The notes: generated by a model from the sequence alone, not told the origin. DNA of 40,285 nt from CAYRWR01 sp964537555 (GCA_964537555.1 CAZIAD010000030.1:1-40285), one strand, 5' to 3'. Counted from the first letter of the stretch, positions 7,932 through 17,411 are shown. A program made the numbers and translations.

Positions 7932-9644
7932 ATGGTACGAATCTCAGTCATTGATGGATATTCCAGTGTGGTATCCCGGGAGAGGATGGAACAGGTCAAG
8001 GATATCTTCAGGGCCAGCTTTCCTGAACTGGCCGACCTGGCAGATGAGATCCCCCATAAGCTCAAGGACCCGGTCAAACAGGGATATCTTTCCAAGCTGA
8101 TCGTCCTGGAAAAAGGCCAGCAGACCGTGATGGGCTTTGCTTATGTGATTCACTTTCCTTCTATCAAGGCCAGTTTTCTGGATTTTCTGGCTGTGCGTCC
8201 CGGCCAGAGAGGAGGGGGAATAGGAGGGTCACTGCATGAAGCGGTTCAGGAGCATTGCCGTAAGACAGGCAGTAAGCATCTGTATCTGGAAGTAGTACCT
8301 GATGACCCGGTCATGACACCCGACCCCCAGGAATTGAAGGATGCTAAAAAACGGATCCGATTCTATGAACGCTATGGGGCCCGGGTCATTATCAATGCCG
8401 CCTATTCACAGGCTATGGGGAATCCCCCCACGTATTCTCTTCTCCTGGTCGACAGTCTGGGAACCGATGATATGCCCGATACATCCCAGCTCAAGACTGC
8501 CATGTCCACTATCCTGCTCAGAAGATTTTTCCGCTCTGTGACCCCTGAATATATTTCAGAAGTACTGGAGGATATTCAAAACAACGGAGTCATACTGCGC
8601 CCCGCAATAGGCAAGGCTGCATCTGTTTTGCCTAAACAATCCTATTCCGGCCAAAGATTCAGCCTGGTCTATAATCCCCGGCATGTTATTCATCATATAC
8701 AGGAAAAAGGATACCTGGAAAGCCCGGTGCGTCTCCAGTCTATCATGGATGCCCTGGAGGGTTCTGAGCTTTTTGAAGTCATAAAAGCCAGGAAATACAA
8801 AGAAGATGTGCTTTATGAGACACATAGCCGGGAACTGGTCACCTTTTTAAAGACCGTGTGCCCCCGCCTCAAGGAAGACAGCCCCTTTTATCCTGATACT
8901 TTTCCCATCCGCCGGCCGGATCATAAGCCTAAAAACCTGGCAGTACAGGCGGGCTATTACTGCCTGGATGACGGTACGCCCCTCTATAAAGGGGCATATA
9001 TAGGGGCTAAAGCCGCCCTGGATACCGCTCTCACTGCTGCCGATGAGATCCTGGCGGGGAGAAGACTGGCTTATGCTGTATGCCGCCCTCCGGGCCATCA
9101 CGCCGGACGTAACTTCTTCGGGGGATTCTGCTACTTTAACAATGCCGCTGCCGCCGCCCAGTATCTCAGCGCGGAATACACTACAGCCATCCTGGACCTG
9201 GACTTTCATCATGGCAATGGCACCCAGGATATCTTCTACCAGCGCAGGGATATACTCACCCTGTCTATTCACGGTGACCCTGATTATTCCTATCCCTACT
9301 TCAGCGGATTCAGCACCGAGACCGGAGAAGGGGAGGGCCTGGGCTATAATATCAATCTGCCCCTGCCTCCTGAGACCGGGGAAGAGCTCTACCTGCGTAC
9401 CCTGGATAAAGCATTAAAACAAATTAAAAGCTTTGGTGCGGAAGTGCTGGTGGTGTCCCTGGGCTATGATACTCTGCAGGGTGACCCTACCGGTACGTTT
9501 AATCTGAGCTATTTCACCATGACCCAGATTGCCACCCGATTATCCCAGCTGGATATACCCTTGCTGATCATACAGGAAGGGGGCTATCACCTCAATAATA
9601 TCAAGCAGGGCTGCATGGCCTTTTTTAATGGGTTTTTAGACTAG
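7932..9644 (+). CDS. GNAT acetyltransferase-histone deacetylase family fusion
   Basis: One 570-residue chain joins two opposing enzyme types. Residues ~1-180 form a GNAT acetyltransferase; the acetyl-CoA loop is QRGGGIGG at about 92-99, and FYERYGARV at about 144-152 is the usual C-terminal GNAT strand. Residues ~240-570 form a zinc deacetylase of the histone deacetylase/acetylpolyamine amidohydrolase superfamily: RPPGHHAG with the catalytic pair H389-H390, DLDFHHGNGTQ with zinc ligands D424 and H426, GYDTLQGDP with the third ligand D513, and EGGY with catalytic Y552. All catalytic residues are present. Likely substrates are acetylated polyamines, other small amines or protein lysines; the sequence does not decide. 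The start has AGGAG 10 bases upstream. No signal peptide, so cytoplasmic. It stands alone on the plus strand, followed 56 bases later by a small exported protein. Confidence 0.92.
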   Translation: MVRISVIDGYSSVVSRERMEQVKDIFRASFPELADLADEIPHKLKDPVKQGYLSKLIVLEKGQQTVMGFAYVIHFPSIKASFLDFLAVRPGQRGGGIGGSLHEAVQEHCRKTGSKHLYLEVVPDDPVMTPDPQELKDAKKRIRFYERYGARVIINAAYSQAMGNPPTYSLLLVDSLGTDDMPDTSQLKTAMSTILLRRFFRSVTPEYISEVLEDIQNNGVILRPAIGKAASVLPKQSYSGQRFSLVYNPRHVIHHIQEKGYLESPVRLQSIMDALEGSELFEVIKARKYKEDVLYETHSRELVTFLKTVCPRLKEDSPFYPDTFPIRRPDHKPKNLAVQAGYYCLDDGTPLYKGAYIGAKAALDTALTAADEILAGRRLAYAVCRPPGHHAGRNFFGGFCYFNNAAAAAQYLSAEYTTAILDLDFHHGNGTQDIFYQRRDILTLSIHGDPDYSYPYFSGFSTETGEGEGLGYNINLPLPPETGEELYLRTLDKALKQIKSFGAEVLVVSLGYDTLQGDPTGTFNLSYFTMTQIATRLSQLDIPLLIIQEGGYHLNNIKQGCMAFFNGFLD

Positions 9645-9700
9645 GGTTGATTTACGTAAAAATATAGAATGCAGACTTTTAATATCAAAGGATGGAATAT

Positions 9701-10066
9701 ATGAAAAACTGGATATTATTTACCCTGATGATAATCAGTGTTAATACAGTGGCATACAGTGCAGAAAAGATATGGGACAGCACACAGTTAAAATTTTCCA
9801 GCGGAAAAGGAAAAAAAGCTACTCTCATCTCCGTGACTAAAAATACTGACAATACTTATGATATATTTATCAGTAAAAAATCCCGGACAATGCTGGATAT
9901 CAAAAGGATACAGGCGGGGAAAGGGGAAATAGCCGGCACTCTGGTCCTGCAATTCGACATCCCGGATAACAACAAGTACAAGAAACTGATAATATACCAG
10001 AACGGAAAAGAGATCAGCTGTAAGCTGGAATATATTAAGCAGCTAAAAGCAAAACTGGTCCAGTAG
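9701..10066 (+). CDS. Small exported protein, unknown function
   Basis: A 121-residue protein that I do not recognise. It opens with a signal peptide (MKNWILFTLMIISVNTVAYS, cleavage probably before AEK). The rest is lysine-rich and beta-strand-like, ending in repeated short basic segments. An in-frame ATG lies 9 bases earlier, but AAAGG abuts that one directly. The ATG at 9701 has AAGGATGG at a normal distance and gives a cleaner signal peptide. No lipobox cysteine. Probably periplasmic or secreted; role unknown. Confidence 0.7.
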   Translation: MKNWILFTLMIISVNTVAYSAEKIWDSTQLKFSSGKGKKATLISVTKNTDNTYDIFISKKSRTMLDIKRIQAGKGEIAGTLVLQFDIPDNNKYKKLIIYQNGKEISCKLEYIKQLKAKLVQ

Positions 10067-10143
10067 GCTATAATCCCGCGCTGTATTTATACATATTTTT
10101 AAAGTGATACAAAATAAACAGCTTAATAGTATAAATTTATTCT

Positions 10144-10560
10144 TCATATCTTTTTCCCCATACTGATTCGCTCTTCTACCTGGTATCCGTTTTTCTGATA
10201 GAATTCTATTACTCCCCGGTTTTCCGGCATGATCTGAAGATTGATCTTGGGGCAGTCCAGACGGGACAGGGCATCTTCCGCAGTCTCTAACAGTTTCGTG
10301 CCCAATCCGGAGTGCCGGTATTGGGGGAGTACCGCCAGAGAATAGATCCAGCCCCGGTGTCCGTCATAGCCCCCCAGGATGCTGCCGCACACCTGCTTAT
10401 CATCATCCAGGGCTATCCAGAACAGGCCGTCATTATGGGCGATCTTGTTATCCAGGGACCTCTCCTGAGTGTTGTGACTGGAGCTGTAATCAAACACTGA
10501 CTGCCACAGGGCTATAGTACCCTGTCTGTGCAGCTCATCCTGATATTTAACGATATTCAT
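10144..10560 (-). CDS. GNAT acetyltransferase, YpeA-like
   Basis: A 138-residue GNAT N-acetyltransferase closely resembling the E. coli YpeA family: LFWIALDDDKQVCGSILGGY, then GHRGWIYSLAV, the acetyl-CoA loop QYRHSGLGTKLL at about 79-90, CPKINLQIMPEN, and FYQKNGYQVEERISMGKKI at the end. Substrate unknown. Its ATG overlaps the stop of the sugar kinase gene by 4 bases (ATGA), with AAGGAG just upstream inside that gene, so the two are translationally coupled. Confidence 0.9.
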   Translation of the reverse strand: MNIVKYQDELHRQGTIALWQSVFDYSSSHNTQERSLDNKIAHNDGLFWIALDDDKQVCGSILGGYDGHRGWIYSLAVLPQYRHSGLGTKLLETAEDALSRLDCPKINLQIMPENRGVIEFYQKNGYQVEERISMGKKI

Positions 10561-11510
10561 GGGACATCTCCTTTTAATAGGGCTTCTCCAGATTCCCGGC
10601 TGGGAATAGAACTCACTCCCCCGGGGCGGGTCGTACTGAGTGCGGCCATAGCACTAGCCATGAGGCCTGCTTTTTTCCACTCTTCGGGGCTCAGGTCACT
10701 GAGTGATTGGGCACTGTCCAGGATACCTGCCAGGAGACATCCCATATAGCAGTCTCCGGCTCCTGTGGTATCCACGGCCTTCACTGCAAAAGCCGGCAGG
10801 TTGAATGAAGAATGACGGGTATAGAGGATAGACCCTTGGGAGCCCAGGGTGAGAGCCAGGATTTGCAGATGCGGAGCCATATCAAAAACATCCTGTACTG
10901 CTTCCAGTCTCTGCTTTGTTGTCCCTAAAATAAAATCCAGTTCTTCCGCGGAGAGTTTGAGGATAGCGCTATATTCCAAAACCTGATGCATCAAAGTCCG
11001 GGCCGAATCGAGGTCAGTCCATAGATGGACACGCAGATTTGGATCAAAACTGATGAGGCATCCGGCCTCATGGGCTGCTTCCAGGGCTTTAAAGGTGGTA
11101 CTGCGGGATGGTTCCCCGCAAAGGGAGAGCGATCCTACATGAAAGATAGTACAGGACTGTATGTCCTGAACAGGAAGCTCCTGTTCCCGTAAATCCAGAT
11201 CTGCCCCGGCATCACGGTAAAAGGAAAAGCTTCGCTCTCCCTCATCATTCAGGCTGACAATGGCCAGGCTGCTGGGCCGGGAGGAACGTTGTACCCATCG
11301 GGTGGAAATACCCTGGATCCGGGCCTGTTCCAGGAGAAAGTCTCCGAAATGGTCCCTGCCTACTCCTGCTATGATGGCACAGGAGCGGCCCATATGGGCT
11401 GCCGCAGCCAGCATATTGAGAGGAGCTCCTCCGGCATGAGCCTGATAGGCTTCACCGGGAAGGGGGCTGAAATCGATAAGCATCTCTCCCAGGGCTATGA
11501 TATCAGTCAT
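10557..11510 (-). CDS. PfkB-family carbohydrate kinase (fructokinase-like)
   Basis: A ribokinase/PfkB-superfamily kinase of 317 residues that transfers phosphate from ATP to a sugar. The first PfkB signature region is GGAPLNMLAAAAHMGR (27-42) followed by GVGRDHFG. The second is DTTGAGDCYMG at 247-257, in which D253 is the catalytic base and the GAGD forms the anion hole. The opening IALGEMLIDFSP and the general layout resemble bacterial fructokinases, but the substrate cannot be read from sequence alone. The ATG directly follows the TAG of the upstream exported-protein gene, with GAAGGGAAG as ribosome site. It overlaps the next gene by 4 bases. It is the middle gene of a three-gene operon. 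Confidence 0.92.
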   Translation of the reverse strand: MTDIIALGEMLIDFSPLPGEAYQAHAGGAPLNMLAAAAHMGRSCAIIAGVGRDHFGDFLLEQARIQGISTRWVQRSSRPSSLAIVSLNDEGERSFSFYRDAGADLDLREQELPVQDIQSCTIFHVGSLSLCGEPSRSTTFKALEAAHEAGCLISFDPNLRVHLWTDLDSARTLMHQVLEYSAILKLSAEELDFILGTTKQRLEAVQDVFDMAPHLQILALTLGSQGSILYTRHSSFNLPAFAVKAVDTTGAGDCYMGCLLAGILDSAQSLSDLSPEEWKKAGLMASAMAALSTTRPGGVSSIPSRESGEALLKGDVP

Positions 11511-12044
11511 CTAATCACTTCCCTTCTTTTTGGCTTGTAGGATTTTTAAGATCTCCGGAAGTGTGTGACTGCTGACATAGGCCTGATGGCATACCAGGGT
11601 GTAAGGCCGCTCATTTCTGTGACTCAGAAATAAGAGGTAAGAATTTCCGCTCATCAATGGGGGAGCATCATGATAACTCTCGATAATGGGAGATTTTGCC
11701 CGCTTCTCACAATTATAAATTTTTTCTACTGCTAAATCGGTCTGCTGAGCAGGATCTATAAGAGAAAGGATCTGCTTATTAGTGGGGGCAGGGTCATGAG
11801 GGTTCTTCTGATAGATAATGGCATCCACCTGGAAATGCTTACTCACCATAGTGAAGCTATATCTCTTCAGATTACACCAGTAACGGATAGTATTGGTACT
11901 GAGAAAAGGGCTGGCTGTCTGTGCCCGCACAATCAGGTCACTGTGATCTATCATCTCTGACAGGGATACCTCTTTATACCAGGTCAGGTTGGGAAACATC
12001 AGGTTTAAGCTGAGAAAAATCAGGATAAAGACAAATTTTTTCAT
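11511..12044 (-). CDS. Exported hypothetical protein
   Basis: A 177-residue protein with an N-terminal signal peptide (MKKFVFILIFLSLNLMF...). The mature part begins with SLSEMIDHSDLIVRAQT, a pattern (leucine-serine-hydrophobic-x-x-SDLIV) seen at the start of many secreted beta-rich proteins. SGNSYLLFLS near residue 140 matches the later part of the same pattern. Several cysteines are present. I do not know a function. First gene of the unit with the PfkB kinase and YpeA-like acetyltransferase. A ribosome site CAGG lies shortly before the ATG, and a TATAAT at 12086-12091 (minus) may be its -10 box, without a good -35. Confidence 0.75.
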   Translation of the reverse strand: MKKFVFILIFLSLNLMFPNLTWYKEVSLSEMIDHSDLIVRAQTASPFLSTNTIRYWCNLKRYSFTMVSKHFQVDAIIYQKNPHDPAPTNKQILSLIDPAQQTDLAVEKIYNCEKRAKSPIIESYHDAPPLMSGNSYLLFLSHRNERPYTLVCHQAYVSSHTLPEILKILQAKKKGSD

Positions 12045-12258
12045 ATTACCTGCCTACTAATTTTACTTACTTAATCTGTCTGTTGATTATACAGATATTC
12101 AAGATCGAGGAGAGGCAAACAGGGACAGTATCAATAAAACCCAATCCTCTACAGCTCTTTTTGTATTATATAATGATTTTAAGAGTCCAACTCCTGAAAG
12201 TCAAATCCTGAAAATATAAAAAAGCAGGATTTTACTTACAATTAATGAAAAGACGATG

Positions 12259-12264
12259 TATAAT
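12259..12264 (+). promoter_or_regulatory. TATAAT -10 box before the receiver/HD-GYP gene
   Basis: A perfect TATAAT; the -35 position (12236-12241, TTACAA) is poor. Transcription would begin near 12271, downstream of the in-frame ATG at 12245. This favours the ATG at 12299, which has GAGG 8 bases upstream. Confidence 0.4.
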
Positions 12265-12298
12265 ACGATTGAATATGTCAGAATCCGAGGCTAAAAAC

Positions 12299-13333
12299 AT
12301 GAGTAATACGGAAATCCCCAAAATAATACTTGCTGGGAAGGATAAAGAAACTATCAGCATTATCTCTTCTGCGTTAAATGAATCCGGCTATAAAACGATT
12401 ATTGTAGAAGATGAAAGCACTCTTTTGTCTTCTGTGAAATCCGAAATGCCGGCCATAATCCTCCTGGAATCTGAGATGCCTCACTCTGACGGGATGGTGT
12501 ATATCGAGCAGATCAGAAACAGTCAGTCCATCCGGAATATCCCCATAGTGATGCTGATCCCCCGAAAATCAGTCAATCTTATAGAAAAATGTTTTTTTCA
12601 GGGGGCTACAGACTATATACCACTTCCTGTAGAGATCTATGAGCTCATAGGCAGAGTAAAGAACCTGGTCTTTTATGGTATTCATAAGCAGGAACTGGAG
12701 AGCCAGGAAGTCCTGCTCTCAAAAAAAGTGACCAGCCTGGTAAGAGAGACTGATAACCTGAACAAGGCCCTGCTCAATATCATCGAACATACTTCTGATA
12801 ATATCGATAAAAAAAGCTATGCCTTTCTGAAAAAATTCAGCGAAAGCTGCGCCCAGCTGGCCCTGGTGATGGGAGCTCCTTCTGATTTTGCGCACAGGAT
12901 GAGGCTGTATGCTCCCAGTTATGATATCGGTAAGATCATGATACCTACCGAGATCATGAATAAGTCAGGAAAGCTCAGCCCCGAGGAATTTGATATAGTA
13001 AAGACTCATGTCCTGAACGGCCAGACTATGTTTCAGGACTATCCCATGGATGTGATGCTTAGTAATATTATACAGTTTCATCATGAAAAATGGGATGGTT
13101 CAGGCTATATTAAAGGCCTTAAGGGCAATGAGATCCCCCTGGAAGCCCAGATTGTATCTCTGATGGATGTGTATATAGCCCTTATCAGTGACAAGGTATA
13201 CAAAAACGGCTTTACCCACCAGGAAGCCGTCAATATCATTAGGGATAGCAGTGGCATGCAGTTTCAACCCAGACTGGTACAAGCCTTTCTCAAGATCGAA
13301 GCTGGAATAGCCAAGTTATTCCGGAAAAAATAG
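12299..13333 (+). CDS. Degenerate receiver-HD-GYP protein
   Basis: 344 residues: an N-terminal receiver-like domain (~5-125), a linker helix, and an HD-GYP-like domain (~165-335). Both look non-canonical. In the receiver the phosphoacceptor aspartate is glutamate (LLESEMPHSDG, E57), the acidic pocket is ILAGKDKE in place of the usual double aspartate, and the conserved lysine is leucine (DYIPLPVE). In the HD-GYP part the HD pair is YD (SYDIGK), the first metal-binding histidine of the domain is not visible, and GYP is GYI (WDGSGYIKGL); the later H, HH and D positions remain. I infer a non-catalytic binding or regulatory protein. Two earlier in-frame ATGs (12245, 12275) lack ribosome sites. 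It heads a run of five plus-strand signalling genes. Confidence 0.88.
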   Translation: MSNTEIPKIILAGKDKETISIISSALNESGYKTIIVEDESTLLSSVKSEMPAIILLESEMPHSDGMVYIEQIRNSQSIRNIPIVMLIPRKSVNLIEKCFFQGATDYIPLPVEIYELIGRVKNLVFYGIHKQELESQEVLLSKKVTSLVRETDNLNKALLNIIEHTSDNIDKKSYAFLKKFSESCAQLALVMGAPSDFAHRMRLYAPSYDIGKIMIPTEIMNKSGKLSPEEFDIVKTHVLNGQTMFQDYPMDVMLSNIIQFHHEKWDGSGYIKGLKGNEIPLEAQIVSLMDVYIALISDKVYKNGFTHQEAVNIIRDSSGMQFQPRLVQAFLKIEAGIAKLFRKK

Positions 13334-13376
13334 ATACCTCAGACTTCTCCTCCCGGCCTAACATTACAATTTCTCC

Positions 13377-13405
13377 TTGATTAATATAGAAAATTTTGCT
13401 ATCAT
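13377..13405 (+). promoter_or_regulatory. Promoter of the second HD-GYP gene
   Basis: TTGATT (13377-13382), 17 bases, TATCAT (13400-13405). It places transcription about 15 bases before the GTG start at 13428 and its AGGAG ribosome site. Confidence 0.55.
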
Positions 13406-13427
13406 GTAATTGATTTTAGGAGTAAAA

Positions 13428-14957
13428 GTGGCTCAACATAAAATTGAAATAGTCATGTCTGACCAGATACATCCGGGATATGTGCTGAAGGAAAGTGTAA
13501 AAGAGCGCCCCCAACTCAGTCCGGGCCGGGTACTGACCCCTGATGACGTGGAAGACCTCAAGAAAATAACTCCCCCTGTTGAGATAGAAGTCATTATTAT
13601 TGATAAATCAAGCCCGGAAAAAGATCTTCTCAAACCGGGGGAAACTAAACGGGATGTTAAAAGGAAACTACAAAACCTGGAAGCCGGTACTCTCAGCAAA
13701 GAGGAAAAGGCCAGAGCTATTTTTGATATAAATCTGGACAGCCAGCTCCAGAAAGAAATTGAGAGAAGAAAAAACTCTATCCGGGGTGTGGACTACCAAC
13801 TGGAACTGGAAGCGTACCATCAGAAACATTTGCAGAAATATGAACAGGAACTGAGTCAGGTCCAGCCCCACACACGGGAAGAGTCACTCAAAGCAATCCG
13901 CCACCATGCCCAGTCCAAACTGGATTTTGAAAAAATTGCTACTCTGGAAGCCCTGGAGAGGCCGGAATTAATTCAAAAATATAAAAAATATATAGAAATG
14001 ACGCAAGCCTTTATGGATGCCATCATTACACAAAGAGTGGTCTATATTTCATTTGTAGAATCGATGGTGCTGGATCTGATCCAGGATGTGGGATACAAGC
14101 TGTCCCGGGCTTTGTTTGCACTATCCATGCAGGAACAGGATAAGTATAAATTTATGGTCAGTCACTCCTTGCTGGTACTTATCATTGCCCTGGTGACGGC
14201 CATAGAGCTCACTGCATTGTCCAATGAAAAGTCGGAGTCACTCAGTGATGTCAACATCAATACTTTATTGGCTCTTAGCAAAAAGTCTTTTCACTTAGAA
14301 GAGCTGATTAACCTGGGAGTGGCGGCCCTTTTACATGACATAAATCTCTATAAAGACTTTCCTGATATGAAAAAAGACTTCAGTTTTGACTTGAGTCAGG
14401 AATCACGGATTGACCTGCATCCCAGTCACGGTTACCATATGGCCCAGTCTCTGAATATCGACTTTGAAGTGCAGAGATCCATATTTCAGCATCATGAGAG
14501 ATTTGACGGCAGTGGTTTCCCCAATGGCGCTACCATGCGTATTTTTACAAAATACACCCCGCTCATCATGTTTGCAGAGTATTATATAGAGTCTACTACA
14601 GAAAACCCCTTTGTGAGTGATTTTGTGACTCCCCGTAAGGTGGTGGTGGACTTATTATCCAAACAAAGAGAACAGTTTGACGGGGATGTGATCTACGCAT
14701 TTTTACGGGCAGCATCTTTATTCCCCATAGGTTCCTGGGTCAAACTGTCCAATCACAATGTTGGCATTGTCACAAAAGTAAATAACGCCGACCTCAGCGC
14801 TCCGGTAGTAGTCGAAGTATTTGATGAACATATGCAAGCCTTAGGCTGCAGGGAACTGGATCTGTGTCAGAGCGATATCAAGATCGTACACCCCATCAGA
14901 GTGGATACTATCCGTAAGTTGAATAAGCAGGGGATGCAGTGTTTAATGCAATATTAG
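13428..14957 (+). CDS. HD-GYP-like domain protein with long N-terminal region
   Basis: 509 residues. The start begins with a short PGYVLKESV...GRVLTPDDV segment like the small domain found before other HD-GYPs. A long charged, probably helical stretch (~60-200) follows, then the HD-GYP-like domain (~205-420): HD at 303-304 in ALLHDINLYKDF, where the usual IGK is INL; HP then SH at about 331-334; HH at 355-356; and DGSGFP in place of GYP. The C-terminal ~80 residues form a separate small domain (SWVKLSNHNVGIVTKV). Metal ligands are mostly kept, so weak phosphodiesterase activity is possible. I chose the GTG at 13428 because AGGAG is 5 bases upstream; a TTG at 13410 has none. Confidence 0.85.
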   Translation: MAQHKIEIVMSDQIHPGYVLKESVKERPQLSPGRVLTPDDVEDLKKITPPVEIEVIIIDKSSPEKDLLKPGETKRDVKRKLQNLEAGTLSKEEKARAIFDINLDSQLQKEIERRKNSIRGVDYQLELEAYHQKHLQKYEQELSQVQPHTREESLKAIRHHAQSKLDFEKIATLEALERPELIQKYKKYIEMTQAFMDAIITQRVVYISFVESMVLDLIQDVGYKLSRALFALSMQEQDKYKFMVSHSLLVLIIALVTAIELTALSNEKSESLSDVNINTLLALSKKSFHLEELINLGVAALLHDINLYKDFPDMKKDFSFDLSQESRIDLHPSHGYHMAQSLNIDFEVQRSIFQHHERFDGSGFPNGATMRIFTKYTPLIMFAEYYIESTTENPFVSDFVTPRKVVVDLLSKQREQFDGDVIYAFLRAASLFPIGSWVKLSNHNVGIVTKVNNADLSAPVVVEVFDEHMQALGCRELDLCQSDIKIVHPIRVDTIRKLNKQGMQCLMQY

Positions 14958-15017
14958 ACTTAGCTATGGTGTTCAGGTAGTTTTTTCAAAAGCTATTATG
15001 GATGAGGGAGCATGTAA

Positions 15018-17411
15018 ATGAAATCTGCAAATAATCGCTATCAGGAAATTCTGGAAAATGCTCTGGATGGATTCTGGATAGTGGATGTTCAGGGTTTAAT
15101 TCGAGTCACTAACCAGGCTTATATAGATATGAGTGGTTATACCAGGGAAGAGATCACTACTATGAAGATCTATGATTTTGAAGCCAGAGAAAGTAAAAGT
15201 GAGACAGAAAAGCATATCGAAAAGGTTTTTAAACAAGGTTGGGATCGATTCGAGACTTTACATAAAAGAAAAGACGGTTCTTTTTTTGATGTAGAGATAA
15301 GTGTTAAGATAATCAATAACGAAGCAATCTGTTCCCTAAAAGATATTACTCTACAAAAAAGATATTTGAACTTGACAACCGGCAGATTAAAAATTTCAGA
15401 ACGGGCCATGACATCTACGGTACATGAGACTCTTCAGCTCACGTTGGATATCGCGGAAAATTTAACTGAGAGTATGGTATCGTTTTTCCATTTTTATAAT
15501 GAAGATCAGCAGAAAGTCTCTCTTTCCGCCTGGTCCAGCAGGACCATCCAGCAGCATTGCAGTATAAATCCTAAGGATAAGCATTATCCCCTGGATAGTG
15601 CCGGAATTTGGGCCGAATGTATCAGACAACGAAAAGAGGTGATCCATAATCAGCTCCATACTACTGACTTTAAAAACCCCCTTCCCCCGGGGCATACGCC
15701 TTTGACTCGTGAACTTACTCTCCCTCTCTTTCATAAAGATAAGATCGTTGCTGTCATTGGATTAGGTAATAAGCGGCAATTATATACTCAGAATGATATC
15801 GATATTATCAAAGACCTCGCATACTTTGTGCTGGATTTGGTACAAAGAAAAAAAGCAGAGGAAGATCTCCGGATACTGAATGAGAAATTGGAACAGAAAG
15901 TAATAAATAGGACCAGGGAACTGGAAATAAGTCAGGAAGTGATGCGGAATTTTATTGATAATAGCCCCATGGTCTTTTTTCAAAAAGGAGACGATGGTAA
16001 ATATCAGTTAGTCAATCGGCGCTTTCTTGATCTTTTTCATCAGACTGAGGAAGGTGTAAAAGAAAAGACAGATTATGATATTTTCCCCAAAGAAATGGCA
16101 GATCAATTCGTAAAAAATGATAAAGAAGTCAGAAATACGGGAAAACTGATCATAAGTGAAGAAATAGTTCCTCAGGATGATGGGATTCACACTTATCTCT
16201 CTTATAAATTTCCTATCAGCCTAGGAACAGGAGAAAAAATAAGTGTGGCAGGGCTGGCTCTGGATATCACAGACCGAAGAAAAGCTCAGGATGCTTTGAT
16301 CGATAAAGAAGCAAAGTACAGAAAACTGTCACAGGAACTGACTATCATCATTGATAGTATACCTGGACTGGTTTTTTATAAGGATACTCAAAACAACTTC
16401 ATAAAGGTCAATCAATATATGGCGGATGCACATAAAATGCCAAAGTATGAACTGGATGGTAAAAATCTGTTTGATCTCTATCCTCATGACCTGGCACAGC
16501 TATATTGGGATGATGATCTCGAAGTCATTAGAAGCGGTCAGGCAAAAAGAAACATTTTAGAGCCCTGGGAGACTGAAACCGGGACCCGTTGGGTGTTGAC
16601 TAATAAGATCCCTTATTTTGACCTGGAGGGTGTACCCCAGGGAATAATAGGTATATCTATGGATATTACAGAGAGAAAAGAAATCGAGGATGAACTGCAA
16701 AGAGCCAATCAGGCCCTCAGGCAAAGCAATGAAGACCTGGACGATTTTGCCTATATTACTTCTCATGACCTAAAGGAACCCCTACGGGGCATCAGCAGCT
16801 TTTCACAATTCCTTTTGGAAGATTATCAGGAAAAACTGGATGCGGAGGGGGTGCAAAAACTGGAGACCCTCATGAAGCTATCCCGTCGCATGGAGGACCT
16901 GCTTACTACCCTTTTAAACTATTCCAGAGTGGGCCGTCAGGAAATGGCATTCGGGATGAATGATATCGGGAGGATGTTGTCTGAGATTAAAGATACCTAT
17001 TCCAGTTATTTAGAGGAAAACCATGCTGAATTGATAATTCCAGAAGATCTCCCCAGCATATACTGTGATCATACCCGGCTCAGAGAAGTTTTCACCAACC
17101 TAATCATCAACGGGGTCAAGTATAATGATAATCCTAAGAAAAGTATTGTGGTGGGTTATCAGGAAATCAATGGCCGGAATACTTTTTTTGTCAAAGATAA
17201 TGGTATAGGGATAGAAGAACAGCACTTTGAAAAGATCTTTCATATATTCAGACGCCTTCATGGCAGGGATAAGTATTCCGGAGGTACCGGAGCCGGATTG
17301 ACCATAGTAAAAAAGATAATAGAACGGCATCAGGGTAAGATCTGGCTGGAATCTAAGCCCGGCAAAGGCAGCACCTTTTATTTTACCCTTAACAAAAAGG
17401 AGAACCTATGA
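15018..17411 (+). CDS. PAS-GAF-PAS-PAS sensor histidine kinase
   Basis: 797 residues, no membrane segment, so a cytoplasmic sensor. Domains: PAS (~8-115), GAF-like (~130-275), a coiled linker, PAS (~310-420), PAS (~440-555), HisKA with phosphoacceptor H583 in TSHDLKEPLRG, and HATPase with the N box TNLIINGVKYND, the DNGIGI box and GGTGAGLTIVKKII. The HDLKEPLR type of H-box is common in bacteriophytochrome-like and PAS-rich kinases that pair with single-domain receivers. Its stop overlaps the next gene, a single-domain receiver, by 4 bases (ATGA), making that the natural partner. GAGGGAG lies 7 bases before the ATG. Signal unknown; no bilin-binding or haem-binding site was recognised. Confidence 0.93.
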   Translation: MKSANNRYQEILENALDGFWIVDVQGLIRVTNQAYIDMSGYTREEITTMKIYDFEARESKSETEKHIEKVFKQGWDRFETLHKRKDGSFFDVEISVKIINNEAICSLKDITLQKRYLNLTTGRLKISERAMTSTVHETLQLTLDIAENLTESMVSFFHFYNEDQQKVSLSAWSSRTIQQHCSINPKDKHYPLDSAGIWAECIRQRKEVIHNQLHTTDFKNPLPPGHTPLTRELTLPLFHKDKIVAVIGLGNKRQLYTQNDIDIIKDLAYFVLDLVQRKKAEEDLRILNEKLEQKVINRTRELEISQEVMRNFIDNSPMVFFQKGDDGKYQLVNRRFLDLFHQTEEGVKEKTDYDIFPKEMADQFVKNDKEVRNTGKLIISEEIVPQDDGIHTYLSYKFPISLGTGEKISVAGLALDITDRRKAQDALIDKEAKYRKLSQELTIIIDSIPGLVFYKDTQNNFIKVNQYMADAHKMPKYELDGKNLFDLYPHDLAQLYWDDDLEVIRSGQAKRNILEPWETETGTRWVLTNKIPYFDLEGVPQGIIGISMDITERKEIEDELQRANQALRQSNEDLDDFAYITSHDLKEPLRGISSFSQFLLEDYQEKLDAEGVQKLETLMKLSRRMEDLLTTLLNYSRVGRQEMAFGMNDIGRMLSEIKDTYSSYLEENHAELIIPEDLPSIYCDHTRLREVFTNLIINGVKYNDNPKKSIVVGYQEINGRNTFFVKDNGIGIEEQHFEKIFHIFRRLHGRDKYSGGTGAGLTIVKKIIERHQGKIWLESKPGKGSTFYFTLNKKENL

